Shown: positions 46,866-58,629, counted from the first letter of the stretch. The stretch is DNA of 64,000 bases from Lunularia cruciata (GCA_948567375.1 OX419762.1:29466608-29530607); one strand, 5' to 3'. Notes: generated from the letters alone by a model not told the origin. Numbers and translations are program-made.

Positions 46866-47141
46866 GGACAGCCTAGAGCTGCATTTCCCACACTCATGAG
46901 TTTCCTAGGTTCTCATGCTTTTTTGGAGGCAAGACTTAGGACTTGTATGGAACTCACAGTTACAGCAGTTGGTGGAGCCCAATGCCGATGAGAGAGAGCA
47001 TGCAATGGGTTTTGCACCAATATTACTGCTGTTCCAACAATGTTAGAGGCATCCAAGCGTCAGGTGTTAGGTTAGGCTATGGACCTAAATTGTTTGACCT
47101 GGATTGTGAGCCTTGGCTGGGCAGAGTAGCATAGGATCTAC
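46866..47141 (+). pseudogene. C5 cytosine methyltransferase, C-terminal part (motifs IX-X)
   Basis: The reading frame resumes across the GGAC duplication (VNLVG-QPRAAFPTLMSFLG). It then shows EPNADEREHAMGF (about 46976-47014), typical of the target-recognition and motif IX region. After a one-base shift comes LEASKRQVLG*AMDLNCLTW (about 47042-47100), which matches the LGxAMDL-type motif X that closes the AdoMet pocket. The stop replaces the Gln/Asn expected before AMDL. These blocks lie downstream of motif VIII in the correct order, which argues strongly that the whole domain is a methyltransferase and not a chance motif-I match. The coding sequence stops at 47141, where a TR element inserted. 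Confidence 0.82.
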
Positions 47142-49257
47142 TGTCATGGGGAACGTTTGGTCTTGAGAGTGCGCCGAGCACATGGCTGCTTGTGCTTAGT
47201 TTTCCTTACTGTCTTTCTTTTGGATTTTCGCAGACTGACATTCCTTACCTACTCTTGGATTGTCGGGAATTTGTCTCTATATGAACTTGTTGTTTCAGTT
47301 TCCCTGAGGTTGGCTCACCCTGAAGGTTTTGTTTTATCCTTGACTTTCACAAAACCAATCTTGTCATGCGAGTCTGGTGTTATGGTTTCTACCTCTGCAT
47401 GGTCTCATATCCTATTTTCTTGTCAGGTTCAAGCTATGGTTTGGGATCTGGCAGTTCATAGACCTAGGTCAGGTGGCCCTTTGATAAAATAAAATAAACG
47501 ACAACTGAGTGATCTAAATGAACATAAACCCGGGCACTCAGATCATTTAATTATGCTTTTCACCTGGACCAGACTAAGAGCTCCTAGAATGGAGTTTTCC
47601 TCAACTCTAATCACAATTAATAACACAAATCCACTTCCAAGACTCATCATTCACAAGAATTCCAACAACAAAGTTCACAAGATTGGATAAGTCAAATAGT
47701 TCTAGTCAAGGCAATGCATGCCCCTAAGGTTGCAACTGCTCATCAACTCAGCCCGGCACTTCACATATACTCTGTCCGATAGCAAACAAGGCAACTCACC
47801 CTCCAAACCTCTTCATTCTCCTATGCCTTGTTTTGCAGATCAGATTCACTCCATTCAGACAGGCCAACCAACTTCAAATATTTTCTTGCCCTTGCTTTAG
47901 ATGAACTGATCCACTTCCAAATTCTGCTCCTCTTCTTCCTGACTTCAAGAGATATCCTTCGGCAACTTCTGCAGCAAATCCCCTTCAGACCTGCAAAAAT
48001 TCACTACTGTCTGAATCTCCTGTCCTCTTGCTTCCCTACAAAATTTTGTCTCTTCAACTTCTGCCCAAACCCCTTCAGACTTGCAAAATTTTTTCTTCTG
48101 TCCAAGCACTTCCTCTCCTGCACATTGTTCATTCCTTCGAGAGAAAACACTTTTTCTCCCCTGCACTTTCAAGCATCAGATTTTGAAATAGCATCTCCTG
48201 GTCCAAGCACAGCCCTGCAAGACTCCCCTCACATTTCAAAAATTTCTCTCTTGGTCCAAAACACAGCCCTAAGGCATCTCCAAAAGCCTTCAGCCCTTCA
48301 AGACTCCTTTCACATTTCAAAAATTCCTATCCTGGTCCAAGCACAGCCCTGCAAGACTCCCCTCACATTTTTAAAATTCCTCTCCTGGTCCAAGCACAAC
48401 CCTGCCCTCTCACATTTCAAAAATTCCTCTCCTGGTCCAAGCACAACCCTGCCCTCTCACATTTTGAAAATTTCTCCTGGTCCAAGCACAGCCCTTCAAG
48501 ACTCCTCTCACATTTTGAAAAATTCTCTCCTGGTCCAAAACACAGCCCTAAGGCATCTCCAAAAGCCTTAAGCCCTTCAAGACTCCTTTCACATTTCAAA
48601 ATTCCTATCCTGGTCCAAAACACAGCCCTAAGGCATCTCTAAAAGCCTTCAGCCCTTCAAGACTCCCTTCACATTTCAAAAATTCCTATCCTGGTCCAAG
48701 CACAGCCCTGCAAGACTCCCCTCACATTTTGAAAATTCCTCTCCTGGTCCAAGCACAGCCCTGCCCTCTCACATTTCAAAAATTCCTCTCCTGGTCCAAG
48801 CACAGCCCTACCCTCTCACATTTCAAAAATTCCTCTCTTGGTCCAAGCACAGCCCTGCACTCTTACATTTCAAAAATTTCTCTCCTGGTCCAAGCACAGC
48901 CCTTCAATAAATCTCCTTTCTCCCAGCAGGCCTTTTTCTCCAAATTTCTGCACAGCAAGCACTTTCAAAAATTCTCCCTCTCTCATGGCCAAGCCCTAGC
49001 CCTTTGATAATTCTCCTTTCTTCCAGTAGGCCTTTCTCTCCAAATTTCTGCACACCAAGCACTTTCAAAAATTCTCTCTCTCTCCTAGCCAAGCCCTAGC
49101 CCTTCGATAATTCCTCTCCCTCCTTTCTTGCCTGTTCAGGCCTTCTTCTTTGAAAAAACTCCTCTCTAGTCCTCCCTCTCCAAGCCCATTCTTTCCTGTC
49201 CTTTACCTCAAAGCCCAAAAGCCTCAAGGGTACACGTGGGCTATTTTCCCGACAACA
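47142..49257. mobile_element. TR element copy 2, solo-LTR-like
   Basis: It starts TGTCATGGGGAACG and ends TTTTCCCGACAACA. It is homologous at both ends to 2931-6186 but 1.1 kb shorter, with different internal repeats. It lies between the MTP methyltransferase and RT. No gene is supported; the open frames are repeat read-through. No clear target duplication is seen. Confidence 0.6.
48197..48905. repeat. Heterogeneous minisatellite built on a CTGGTCCAAGCACAGCCCT core
   Basis: More than ten copies of CTGGTCCAAGCACA(A/G)CCCT or its AAACACAGCCCTAAGG variant alternate with CTCACATTT(C/T)-AAAATTCCTCTC. Unit lengths vary: about 47 bp for the simplest, up to about 90 bp with an extra CATCTCCAAAAGCCTT segment. 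The unit is unrelated to the 180- and 98-bp units in TR copy 1. Confidence 0.85.
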
Positions 49258-49689
49258 CCGCTTGATAGGCATCACCACTTAGACACTTGTGAGCCCTATG
49301 CCGATCAAGACAAGTCATGCACATGCTGGAGGCGATGGATCGAGTGGACATGGTATTCTTGGGAGACAGCCAGTAGCTACTAGGGAGAGTGGTCTACTTG
49401 GAGTCCATCCAGGTGAGCGTGGGCTACTTGGATTACATCCTTGGTCCACTTGAGATGCAGCTAGAGGACGTGTGGAGCTTGCAGCTAGAGTGGAGGGAGT
49501 TTTTCACACAGAGGTTGGGACCTCTAGTGGTCCATCCAGGTGAGCGTGGGCTACTTGGATTACATCCTTGGTCCACTTGGGATGCAACTAGAGGACGTGT
49601 GGAGCTTGCAGCCAGAGTGGAGGAAGTTTTTCACACAGAGGTTGGGACCTTTAGTGGTTGGGGCATGACACTATTGCTCCTAAGGGCCT
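49258..49689 (+). pseudogene. MTP linker between methyltransferase and RT, with a 127-bp tandem duplication
   Basis: Decayed coding sequence (DRVDMVFLGDSQ near 49330) leads into a direct duplication. The segment TCCATCCAGGTGAGCGTGGG to the end of the unit occurs at 49404 and again at 49531, a period of 127 bp. As 127 is not a multiple of three, the duplication shifts the frame and would by itself disrupt the polyprotein. Confidence 0.7.
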
Positions 49690-51205
49690 AGTGTAGTAGC
49701 CAGTGAGTACGTCTTCCACTCCTACAAAAGTTACAGAGGATACTTGGGAGCTAGACCTTAGACGCAAGCTTACTGGAGAGGAAAGACGGAGGGTTTGGAG
49801 GTTCTTGAGGAGTCGCATGAGTTGTTTTGCCTTCAGTATGAAGGATTTGGGTGCTCTAAATGGACTTGGTATATGGATTGAGCTGAATAGCAATACACTA
49901 GTATTCTGACATCCTTATTGCTATAGTGACATGGAGAGGACATTGATTCAGAGCCAGAGTAGTGACTTTTTGAGGCTGGTTTGGTGGAGATTTCACATGG
50001 GGAGTATGCATCAGCGATTGTGATGCCAGCCAAGAAGGATATGCATGGCAACTATACAGATAGGCAGATGTGTAGAGATTACCGTCCTATCAACCGATAG
50101 ACTAGGGCTGATTGGTATGTCATGCTTACACCGGAGGAGATTTTTAATGCGATTGGGCATGCAAAGGTCTTTAGTACTTTGGATCTTCAAGCGGGATATC
50201 ATCAATTGCTGATCAGGGAGGAGGATAAGTCCAAGACAACATTTTGGGCTATTGATCCTCACGGAAAGGATGTGTTATATCACTAGAGGTTCTCACCGTT
50301 TGGGTTGAAGAACGCTCTTGTTGAGTTCTAGAGGGTCATGGATAGGATCCTAGCTGGATTGGATTTTGCTCGGTGCTATATTGATGACATTTTGGTCTAT
50401 AGCACTACCGTAGAGGAGCATGAGAGACAATTGTTGGAGGTGTTTGAGAGGTTGAGATCTCATGGACTCAAATTACATCTTGGGAAGTGTAGGTTCTTCC
50501 ACGAGCAGGTTGAGTATTTGGTTCACACTATCTATCCCAGAGGACTTGGTGTTCAGCAGACCAAGGTAGAGGCTATTGCACGTATTTCTTGGCCTACGGA
50601 TGTGAGCAAAGTGTGAGCATTCCTTGGGTTGGTGAACTTCTATTGCCGCTATGTTAGAGGATTTAGTACCATTGCCAAGGCTTTGACAAAGCTGACCAAG
50701 CTTACACAAGAGTGGTGTTGGGGAGATGAGCAAGAGAGAGCTTTTGTAGAGCTCAAGGAGAGGTTGACATCTACTCCTATTTTGAGGAGACCAATCAGAG
50801 GATGACCATTTCAGGTTCATACTGATTGGAGTATGTTGGGGCTTGGAGTGGTGCTTATTCAACATGATGATGAGGGGAAGGAGTTTGTGGTGGCCTATGC
50901 TAGTCGCTCCAACAATTCAGCGGAGGCAAAGTATAGTTCATATGAGGGAGAGTGCTTGGCAGCAGTTTGGGCAGTAGCACGTTTCCGATGTTACTTACTT
51001 GGTTAACCCTTCATTCTCATCACTGATCATTAGCCACTAAAGTGGTTGATGGAGTTTGACAAGCTTTCAGGGAAGTTTGCACGATGGGCTCTGATTTTAC
51101 AAGAGTATGATTTCACGGTTGTTCACAGACCTGGAGTGGTGAACTATGGCTAGGACATGGGTTGAGTAGAAACCCATGTCCTAGCCAGCAATATCAGACC
51201 GGAGC
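49690..51205 (+). pseudogene. MTP reverse transcriptase and RNase H
   Basis: RT blocks: TWELDLRRKLTGEERRRVWRF (49740), SPFGLKNALVEF near 50290, and CYIDDILVYSTTVEEHERQ (50373-50430) with the catalytic Y-I-D-D. These are followed by LGKCRFFHEQVEYL and ISWPTDVSKV. RNase [15 protein letters not shown] (about 50815), [27 protein letters not shown] (50885-50960, quoted in two parts: [11 protein letters not shown] and [11 protein letters not shown]), and ITDH-PLKWLM. Many stops are present. The frame ends at VVHRPGVVNYG near 51150, where Gy1 copy D inserted. Role: copying element RNA into DNA and removing the RNA strand. Confidence 0.88.
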
Positions 51206-52199
51206 TGTGAGCCGGCCTGTCTCTCACTCAGGATGAACCTCTCATGGCTATTATGGTAGCGCACCATGGACTAAGAAGGCAAGGAACCCGAACTCCATCA
51301 TACTCCTCCAAGGCTAACACTCCAAGACTCAAGACATTGCTCACTAGAGAACTCAATGAGAGAGAGATAGTTGCAAATGAAAGGATGATGAGTACCTCCT
51401 CACCCCTTGTTTATATACTTGTGAAATAGTTACGTACCAAAGTTACTAATTACCGTAGTAACTCAAGTTACTAGACTAAAAGTCAAGTAAAGTCAAAAAG
51501 TAGAAAGGAATATCCATTCACATGGGCATATTCCCCTAAGCATGTGGTCTTATCTTGACCCAACCACTAAGTCAAGGATTCCTTCACATGGGCTATCCTT
51601 GGAATAAAGAAGAATCCAAAACAAAAAGGTTTGCGGGCCCAAGAGTTCTCAACTCTTTCCTCAAAGCCAAACACCTAGGAATAGTTTGAGGAATGATGCT
51701 ATTTCAGCTCTTATTGCCAGCACTTTAGGCTCCTACAAAGGTCCTGTCCGGGTAGGCCGAGATGCCCAGTTGGGTGTAGCGCCGGAACTCGGATTCGCCA
51801 GTACGGATCCTCATCTTCAAACACAAGAGCCGGCGCGCCCCTGCTGCCGTCTCCCGCTGGTCGAGACCTTCAGGAGGACTATCGTGATCCGGTCTACTTG
51901 GGGTTTAATAAGGGTGGTGTAAAGCTATCTTGTACACATGATAGCTGTGCCACAGATTTATGTCTTTTATGAGCCAAAACAGGCCTTCTGCCAAGTCAAC
52001 ACACTAAAATCCAAAATAGTGGTGCTCATCTTTTCTACTTCCTCTAAAGTAAGGTTCCCTTTATCTTAGCTATGACTAACTTTAGCTAACCATGACTAAT
52101 ATAGAACCATCCTTTATCTCTATAAATAATATCTCTTAAGTACTTGTAATACCAAGCCAAATATCACAATACCACACACATGCACAAATGGGTGTTACA
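51206..52199 (-). repeat. Gy1 copy D 3' LTR, with 306-bp insertion
   Basis: LTR sequence at 51206-51683 and 51990-52199 matches the other copies. At 51684 the expected AATGCCAAG is interrupted, and two LTR bases (AT) are missing at the junction. The polypurine tract adjoins at 52200. Confidence 0.93.
51684..51989. other. GC-rich 306-bp foreign insert in the copy D LTR
   Basis: Base composition (GC-rich, with CCGGCGCGCCCC and CCCGCTGGTCGAGACC) is unlike all surrounding sequence. There is no target duplication, TIR or poly(A), and two LTR bases are lost, as in repair of a double-strand break with filler DNA. A + frame covers most of it, and another frame reads EDYRDPVYLGFNKGGVKLSC, so it may be a fragment of a coding or organellar sequence. 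Origin not recognised. Confidence 0.7.
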
Positions 52200-52247
52200 T
52201 TTACCTCCGGACTAAGTTTTCACTTTGTCCTCAAAGTGAAGGTCTCC

Positions 52248-55200
52248 CTACCTTCTATGGTACATCTTCAACTTATCATGGTTAATCCTATCAAAGTGTC
52301 TTCCTCCCAACTCCTTGAGATCATAGGTGTAATTGCCCCACACCTTCTCCACTATGAAAGGTCCAAAGTACTTAGGCAAAAACTTCTTTTGCACTCTCTT
52401 GAATCGAATGGAATCAAACAACATTACCCAATCACCTTCTTTGAAAGGCTCTACCTTCTTCTTGCCTTGCCTCTTATCATAGCTCTCCTTTTGTTTCCTT
52501 TGGGCTTGCTCCACTCGAACCATAGCAACTGCTCTTGCCTCTTCCAACTCCATGAGTTGATCCTTCCTTGACTTCTCTGCATCACCTCCTTGTGCTTTCT
52601 TCAATCTCCTATGAATGCTTTGGAAGGTAAGAAGATCAAAGTGAATAGGTAAGGTAGACTCAATACCATATACCAATTGAAATGGAGAATATCCGGTGGA
52701 AGTCTTCATGGTTGTCCTATACTCCCACAAAACTGCATGAATCCTCTTGTCCCAATGATGTTTAGCCCCCTCCATTTCTGCATCTTTGGCCAACATCATG
52801 CACAAGGTCTGATTGGTTCTCTCAGCCAAGCCATTGGAATTTGGCTTATAGGATGTAGTTACTCTATGTGTGATAGAGAAATGTCGTAGCATGGCTGTAG
52901 TAATGCTTCCTGTAAACTCTCCTCCTCTATCAGAAACCAACTCCAAAGGGCATCCAAACCTAGTGATAATGTGTTCATAAAGAAATCTACCCACTTCATC
53001 TTCATTCTTGTCCCTCAATGGTCTAGCCTCAACCCACTTGGTAAGGTAATCAGTAACTACCACAATGTACCGATTGTTCCTTGGGGTTCTATTGAGAGGA
53101 CCTACAAAATCAATTCCCCACTTCTCAAAAGGTCCTAGCAATGGAATTGATCTAAGTTGTGGAGTGGATGTAGACTTTCTAGCAAAAGCTTGACAAACAT
53201 GACAAGTTTTGCAATAATCAAGACAATCCTTGAAAATCCCTCTCCAATGGTAACCTGCATCTAGAATCTTGAAAGCAGTCACCTTTCCTGCAAAATGTCC
53301 TCCACATACTAAACCTTCATGAAACTCCTTTATGAGTAGGATAGACTCTTCCTTACCCACTGCTCTTCAAAGTAGACCATCTGCTCCTTGGTGAAAAAGA
53401 ATATCCTCCACCATTGTGTAAGGTCTAGATCTTGCTGCAAGGGCCTTCCTCTCCCTAGTATGCATTCCTTCTGGATAGTTACCTCTTGTCACAAAATCCA
53501 CAATCTCCTTGTACTCCATTGGAACCTCTTGAGTGACTGAGATTGTCATGAGCTCCTCATCTGGGAAGGAATCATCCACTGGCTCATCTCCATCATGATC
53601 ATAGGCTCTAGATAATAAATCAGCATTTGCATGTTTCTTTCTTGGCCTATCTTCAATGGTGTAGTCATACTCAGACAAGAGTATCATCCACCTTGCTAAT
53701 CTCCCTTCAACATTAGGCTTGTTGAAGATGTACTTCAAAGCCTTGTGATCCGTGACAATGGTGGCTTTCCCTCGAATCAAGTAGTGTCTAAACTTCTTGA
53801 GACCAAAGATCACTGCCAACCCTTCTCTCTCCGTGACAGAGTAGTTCTTCTTTGCTGAAACCATCTGCCTACTAGCATAAGCTATTGGATGATCATGCCC
53901 ATCTTGGTCTAATTGACTAAGAGTGCATCCTATAGCTACATTAGAAGCATCAGTGTAGAGGATGAAAGGCTTACTCCAATCAGGTGTAGCAAGAATTGGA
54001 GCTACAACAAGGGATTGCTTGAGCTCCTCAAAAGCTTTGAGAGCCTCCTTGTCTTCCAAAATCACTATGTAATCTACACCCTTCTTCATGTAGATGGTCA
54101 ATGCATAAGCCTTGTTGGAAAATGAGAAGATGAACCTCCTATAGTATCCAACCGTTCCCAAGAATTGGCGTAACTTTGTCAAGCTTGAAGGGAATGGAAG
54201 GTCTGAGATTTTCCTCACCTTCTCAGGATCGATTGCTATTCCATCCTTGGAGATGATGTGCCCCAAAAGTAGACCTTCTTCACATCCAAAAATGCACTTC
54301 TCTGGGTTGAGTGATGCATTTGCCTCATCCAAGCGTTGCAAGACTTTGATTAGGTGCTCAAAGTGCTCCTCCTTGCTCCCATAGACACAAAAGTCATCAA
54401 TGAAATCTCTCACAAATTTCCCAATGAAAGGTTCAAATACCTTGTTCATGAACCGTTGGAATGTGGCTGGAGCATTGCAAAGCCCAAAAGGCATGATCTT
54501 GAAAGCATAAGTTCCCCAAGGTGTGGTGAATGTGGTGAGTTGTTGATGCTCTGGTGCAATCTTGATTTGGTTATATCCACTATAACCATCTCCAAAACTG
54601 TACCTCTCATGACCTGCAACCTCCTCCAAGATCTCATCAATGAATGGCAGTGGGTAGTAGTCCTTCTTGGTAACAGCATTGAGCTTCTTGTAATCCACAC
54701 ATACTCGAAGCTTGCCATTCTTTTTCTTCACAATGACAATTGGAGACACCCATTCTGAATTCTCCACCTCAAAGATAAATCCAGCCTCATTGAGCTTATC
54801 AATCTCCTCCTTCACAACCAAAGATATTGGTGGGCTAATGCGACGTTGCTTTTGGCGGATTGGTCTTGCATGCGACTCCACCTCTATCTTGTGCTCCTCC
54901 AAGGTGACTTCCTTCAAATCCTTGTACCTAAAAGCAAACACATGGATGAACTTGCAAAAAATCTCCTCAAATCTCACCTTCTCCTCCTTGGTAACATTTG
55001 GGCCATACTTGAGGGTAGATAACCTTCTCTCTACCTCCTCAAGTGTCAATGGTGATTTATCTGGATCCTTCAAAACCTCTGGCTTAGGTGCAAAATTCAT
55101 AGCACACAAAGGATACACATCTGAATCAGATTCAGATTCATCCTCCTCCGTGGAAGTCTCCTCTTCTATGCTTGTGTCCACACCTAAAGCTCCTTCTTCA

Positions 55201-57074
55201 GAATCTGATTCCCAATAATCAGAAGATGGGGTATTTGAATGTGAAGTGTTGGTGGTGTTAGTCACAGGAACAGTGACTCTATGGTTTGATGGCCCAATCC
55301 TCAAGAACTGTTTGTGCCATCGATCAATTGTGCGTGCTGCTCTCAACCATGGCCTCCCAAGAAGTAAGTCATAGCTTGAATCCTTCAAGACTTGGAAAGT
55401 CATGAGATTTTGAACTCCCATAACTGAAACTACCACCTTGTCCATCACCCCTACTGGTTGAAGTTGTTGCTTGTTTGCCATGCTCACCACAAATGTTGAA
55501 GGTCTTGAGGGTATCATACCCAACTTCTTCATTGACCTTTCTGACATGGCATTCACTGTTGATCCTCCATCAACCAATGCATCCTTGATGTTGTGACCAT
55601 TCACTCTCACATCAATCTTGGAGGCATATTCACAAGCCTCCCATGGTGCTGGCTTGGCATCCACCACCCCCATTGATACTGGAACTTTTGCCTTCTTCTT
55701 CTTCTTGCTGCTTGTAGAATTCAAACCACCTCTAAGCTCCTTTCTCAAGGTAGGGTTCAAAGCAATTAATTGGCCCACTGTGATGTTAGTCTTGCGACTA
55801 CCAACATCCTCCAACACATTGTAGTTCCATTGTTGCTTTGAGATCAAGAAGTCCTCCATCCCCAACTTCTTCCTTGGAGTCTTTGTTGTTGATGGTGTTG
55901 AGGAGCGAGTGCTCCTAGTAGAGATAAGAGTATCCTTGCTTGAAGTAAATCCTTGAGAAGAGTGAACATCCTCTGCAAAACGAGCTCTCTTCTTCTCTTG
56001 TGCCAAAAGCTCCAAATTAAGACCCTTGGAGTTTGAGCACTCTCCCTTCTCATACTTGCTCTCAACCACATCTATGGATGCTATCCCCTTACCTTTGTTG
56101 GGATTAGGAGCCACTTGGGTTTCACTACCTCCCTCTTTCCCTCTATTGGCTCTCTCATAACCCCTTCCTCCATGGTAAGTGGAATTTGGGCAATTCCTTT
56201 GGATATGGCCTCTTCCTCCACAACCAAAATAATTTCTATCATTGAAATTGTTGGCTGGTTGGTCTCCTCTATATGGATATTTTCCATAACTCCTAGGCCC
56301 TCTCTCTACATTCTGATCCACCTCTCTCTTCTCCCATAGTTGCACCACATTGATCTTGAGATCCGCAAGTTGTTCTGTGATGGTTTGGAGTGGATCTTTT
56401 GGTGGAGGTGCAAGAACTGGAGCAACTACTACTTGTGGTGCAACCCTTGTCACCAAAGTATCAGAAGTTCCACCATACTTTTAGCCTTGAGGAGGATGCA
56501 CAACCTCCTTCACCACCAAATCACTCTCATCCCCTTCCAAACTCTCCTCCATACGAATTGCGATCTTGATAGCTTCAACCTTGGAAGAAGGTTTCTCATA
56601 TCTCACCTTGCTTCTAATTTGTGGTCTCAATCCTCCCACAAAATTCTTGGTGAGCATGGCCCCTATGCCAATCATTGTAGTCTCCACATCATCCCCACCC
56701 TTCCTCAACACTATGTGAAATCTAGACTCCAACTTTTCCACTCTTTCCACATAGACTCTCACTTTCTCTCCATCTCCTTGCTTGAGAAATGTAACCTCAC
56801 TCATCAATCTCTCATAACTCTCATCAGGAAGAAAGTTCTCAATGAGTGCTGAAGTCAGAGTCTCCCAAGACTCCTCTTCCCCCTCTCTCCTCTCTCTCTT
56901 TTGGTATTCTGACTCATACCATGTAAGTGCTGCATCCTCAAAGAAATCTGGTAATAATGAGGCCCACTCATTCTTCTTCCTCTCATTGTTTCCTATGCAA
57001 GCTCTCTTGAAGTCTCTCACAAAGGCCTCCACATCTTGTCCATCCTTGCCAAAGAAAACCGGAACTTTCCCCAT
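52248..57074 (-). pseudogene. Gy1 gag-pol polyprotein, copy D (two nonsense codons)
   Basis: It starts at MGKVPVFFGKDGQD (57074) and would span about 1,608 codons but for TAC to TAA near 56481 (end of gag) and CGA to TGA near 53367 (before integrase). The frame is otherwise continuous. Domains: gag; zinc knuckle whose first Cys is Tyr here (YFGCGGRGHIQRNC, near 56230); protease LVDGGSTVNAM; RT PFGLCNAPATFQ and FIDDFCVYG (near 54390); RNase H LYTDASNVAIG; integrase [10 protein letters not shown] and CKTCHVC, then catalytic [15 protein letters not shown] and NGLAERTN. It ends KLKMYHRR with no chromodomain. It is inactive because of the stops and the knuckle change. Confidence 0.95.
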
Positions 57075-57296
57075 CTTAACCCCTCACTATCTTTCTTTTC
57101 TCTCAATTTTTTTTTCTCTCACTCTATTACTAATAGAGTATATACATGACTAACAACATCTGAGAATAATCCACTCTAGGGAAAACAAAAGGTTCTGGTT
57201 GCTCCAAGATTTCTATAGCAACATCAAATCCTAGAGTGCATATTAATCTAACTCTCATGGATAGTTTATCCATAAGTTGAAAGATTATCTCCATCA

Positions 57297-57770
57297 CTAA
57301 TCTTGAGAACTAGCTGATGAAGGTGGTAGTATTTCTGTAGCTGTACTAAGACTCTCTCCAAGATCCTTCACCAAAGTTTCCAAAAGTGCTTTTACTCCAC
57401 TACACTCATGTCCTTTTGGAAGTCCTTCAAGTCCACAAACCTCACACAACTCCTTGGTCTTAGATCTTCTCCCTCCCAATCTTGGTGAAGAAGGTCCAAC
57501 ATGCAAACCCAAGTCAAGTAAGCCTCTCCTTTCCCTCAATCTATTGCTCTCAAAGGTCAATGGACATGAACTTGCCTTATGTCCCTTCTCTCCACATAGA
57601 AAGCACTTAGACTCACTCTTTCCTCCAAGTGGTGTAGGTTTTTGGATCCTCTCAATACTCTCTTCAAATTCTATTGTAAACTCTCTTTTCCTCAAATCAA
57701 CCCCTACAATCACCTCAAACCCTTCGGGAACCTTGCATAATCTCAATTTCCACTCTTGATGACACTCCAT
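57297..57770 (-). CDS. Gy1 upstream zinc-knuckle ORF, copy D (intact)
   Basis: A 157-codon open frame starts MECHQEWKLRLCK. It has the CCHC knuckle CFLCGEKGHKASSC at about residues 56-69, the basic segment SNRLRERRG, and a second Cys/His cluster CEVCGLEGLPKGHEC at about residues 111-125. It is nearly identical in length and motifs to copy C. Both remain open although gag-pol in the same elements carries stops. The position is after the leader and before gag, separated from gag by 222 bp. Function is not known; nucleic-acid binding is inferred from the knuckle. Confidence 0.7.
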   Translation of the reverse strand: MECHQEWKLRLCKVPEGFEVIVGVDLRKREFTIEFEESIERIQKPTPLGGKSESKCFLCGEKGHKASSCPLTFESNRLRERRGLLDLGLHVGPSSPRLGGRRSKTKELCEVCGLEGLPKGHECSGVKALLETLVKDLGESLSTATEILPPSSASSQD

Positions 57771-58606
57771 GTTCCCAAGATGAATCTAAACACTCAAACA
57801 TGCTTTTTGTTGATTTCAAACTTCTCATGCATGAGATCTCCACTCTGCAAAATTGACCCTTCCTCGCAATGTTACTCAAATCTCCCAACCAATATGTCAC
57901 AGTCCTCTGAAATTTTGCACACTTGATTAAAAGTCCAGAGCGTCCCTCCCTGCAAAATTTTAGATCTTTTCATTCAGCCATTTGGCCTAGACACCTTTCT
58001 ATTGAGCACCCATATTTCAGATTTGGTCTGAAAACCACCCCCCTCACTTCAAAAACTCATTCCTGTCTGCGCAAGAACGATCTCTCTCTAATTTTTGTGG
58101 CAGCGCGTAGGATACAATGTACTTAATGTTCTTGGAAATTTTCAGGACAATTCACTGAAAATTCAAGAAATGACAGACTCTGTACAATTTTCCAGAGAGC
58201 ATGCAGTTGCGGGAGCACTTTACCCTATCAACTTTCAAAAATTCTAGCCCAGTGCGCATAAAAGCTCTCACAATAATTTCAAGTGTTCTAACTGAAAGAT
58301 AACCCAGGCTATCATGTGTAGAAATCTCAAGTCCAGATCTCAAACTTGAGATTTTGCCCAAAATCACCTTAATCCCCAAAATCTGCAATCCACCTCACAC
58401 AATCTCTCCAATTCCTCTCATGTGTACAAGATGTACAAAATCACCTCAAAGACATCATAATGAATTACAGGGTATACAAATGGATCTTGGTTCTCTAACA
58501 TAAGTTTAACCCTCTCCTCTCCTAATGTTCTCTCCAAGTGAGCTCTCATAGCCTCCTTCTGCCTAATGTAGAATTGGACGCAGAACATTATCTTGCCTTC
58601 TAGAGA

Positions 58607-58625
58607 GGTCCCCGCAACGGAACCA
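58607..58625 (-). promoter_or_regulatory. Gy1 copy D primer-binding site
   Basis: In element sense it reads TGGTTCCGTTGCGGGGACC, four bases after the 5' LTR. It has one difference from copy C. Confidence 0.8.
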
Positions 58626-58629
58626 AAAA

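Noticed and set aside
47828-48571. 247-codon + frame
   Set aside because: Repeat read-through across the variable minisatellite of TR copy 2, not conserved in copy 1.
51686-51922. 78-codon GC-rich + frame as a gene
   Set aside because: Lies wholly in a 306-bp insert without promoter or family match; another frame looks equally coding. Kept only as a foreign insert.
56340-56852. 170-codon + frame opposite Gy1 gag (also at 21553-22065)
   Set aside because: It recurs in Gy1 copies only because the sense gag frame is conserved; it is an antisense shadow with no own motif.
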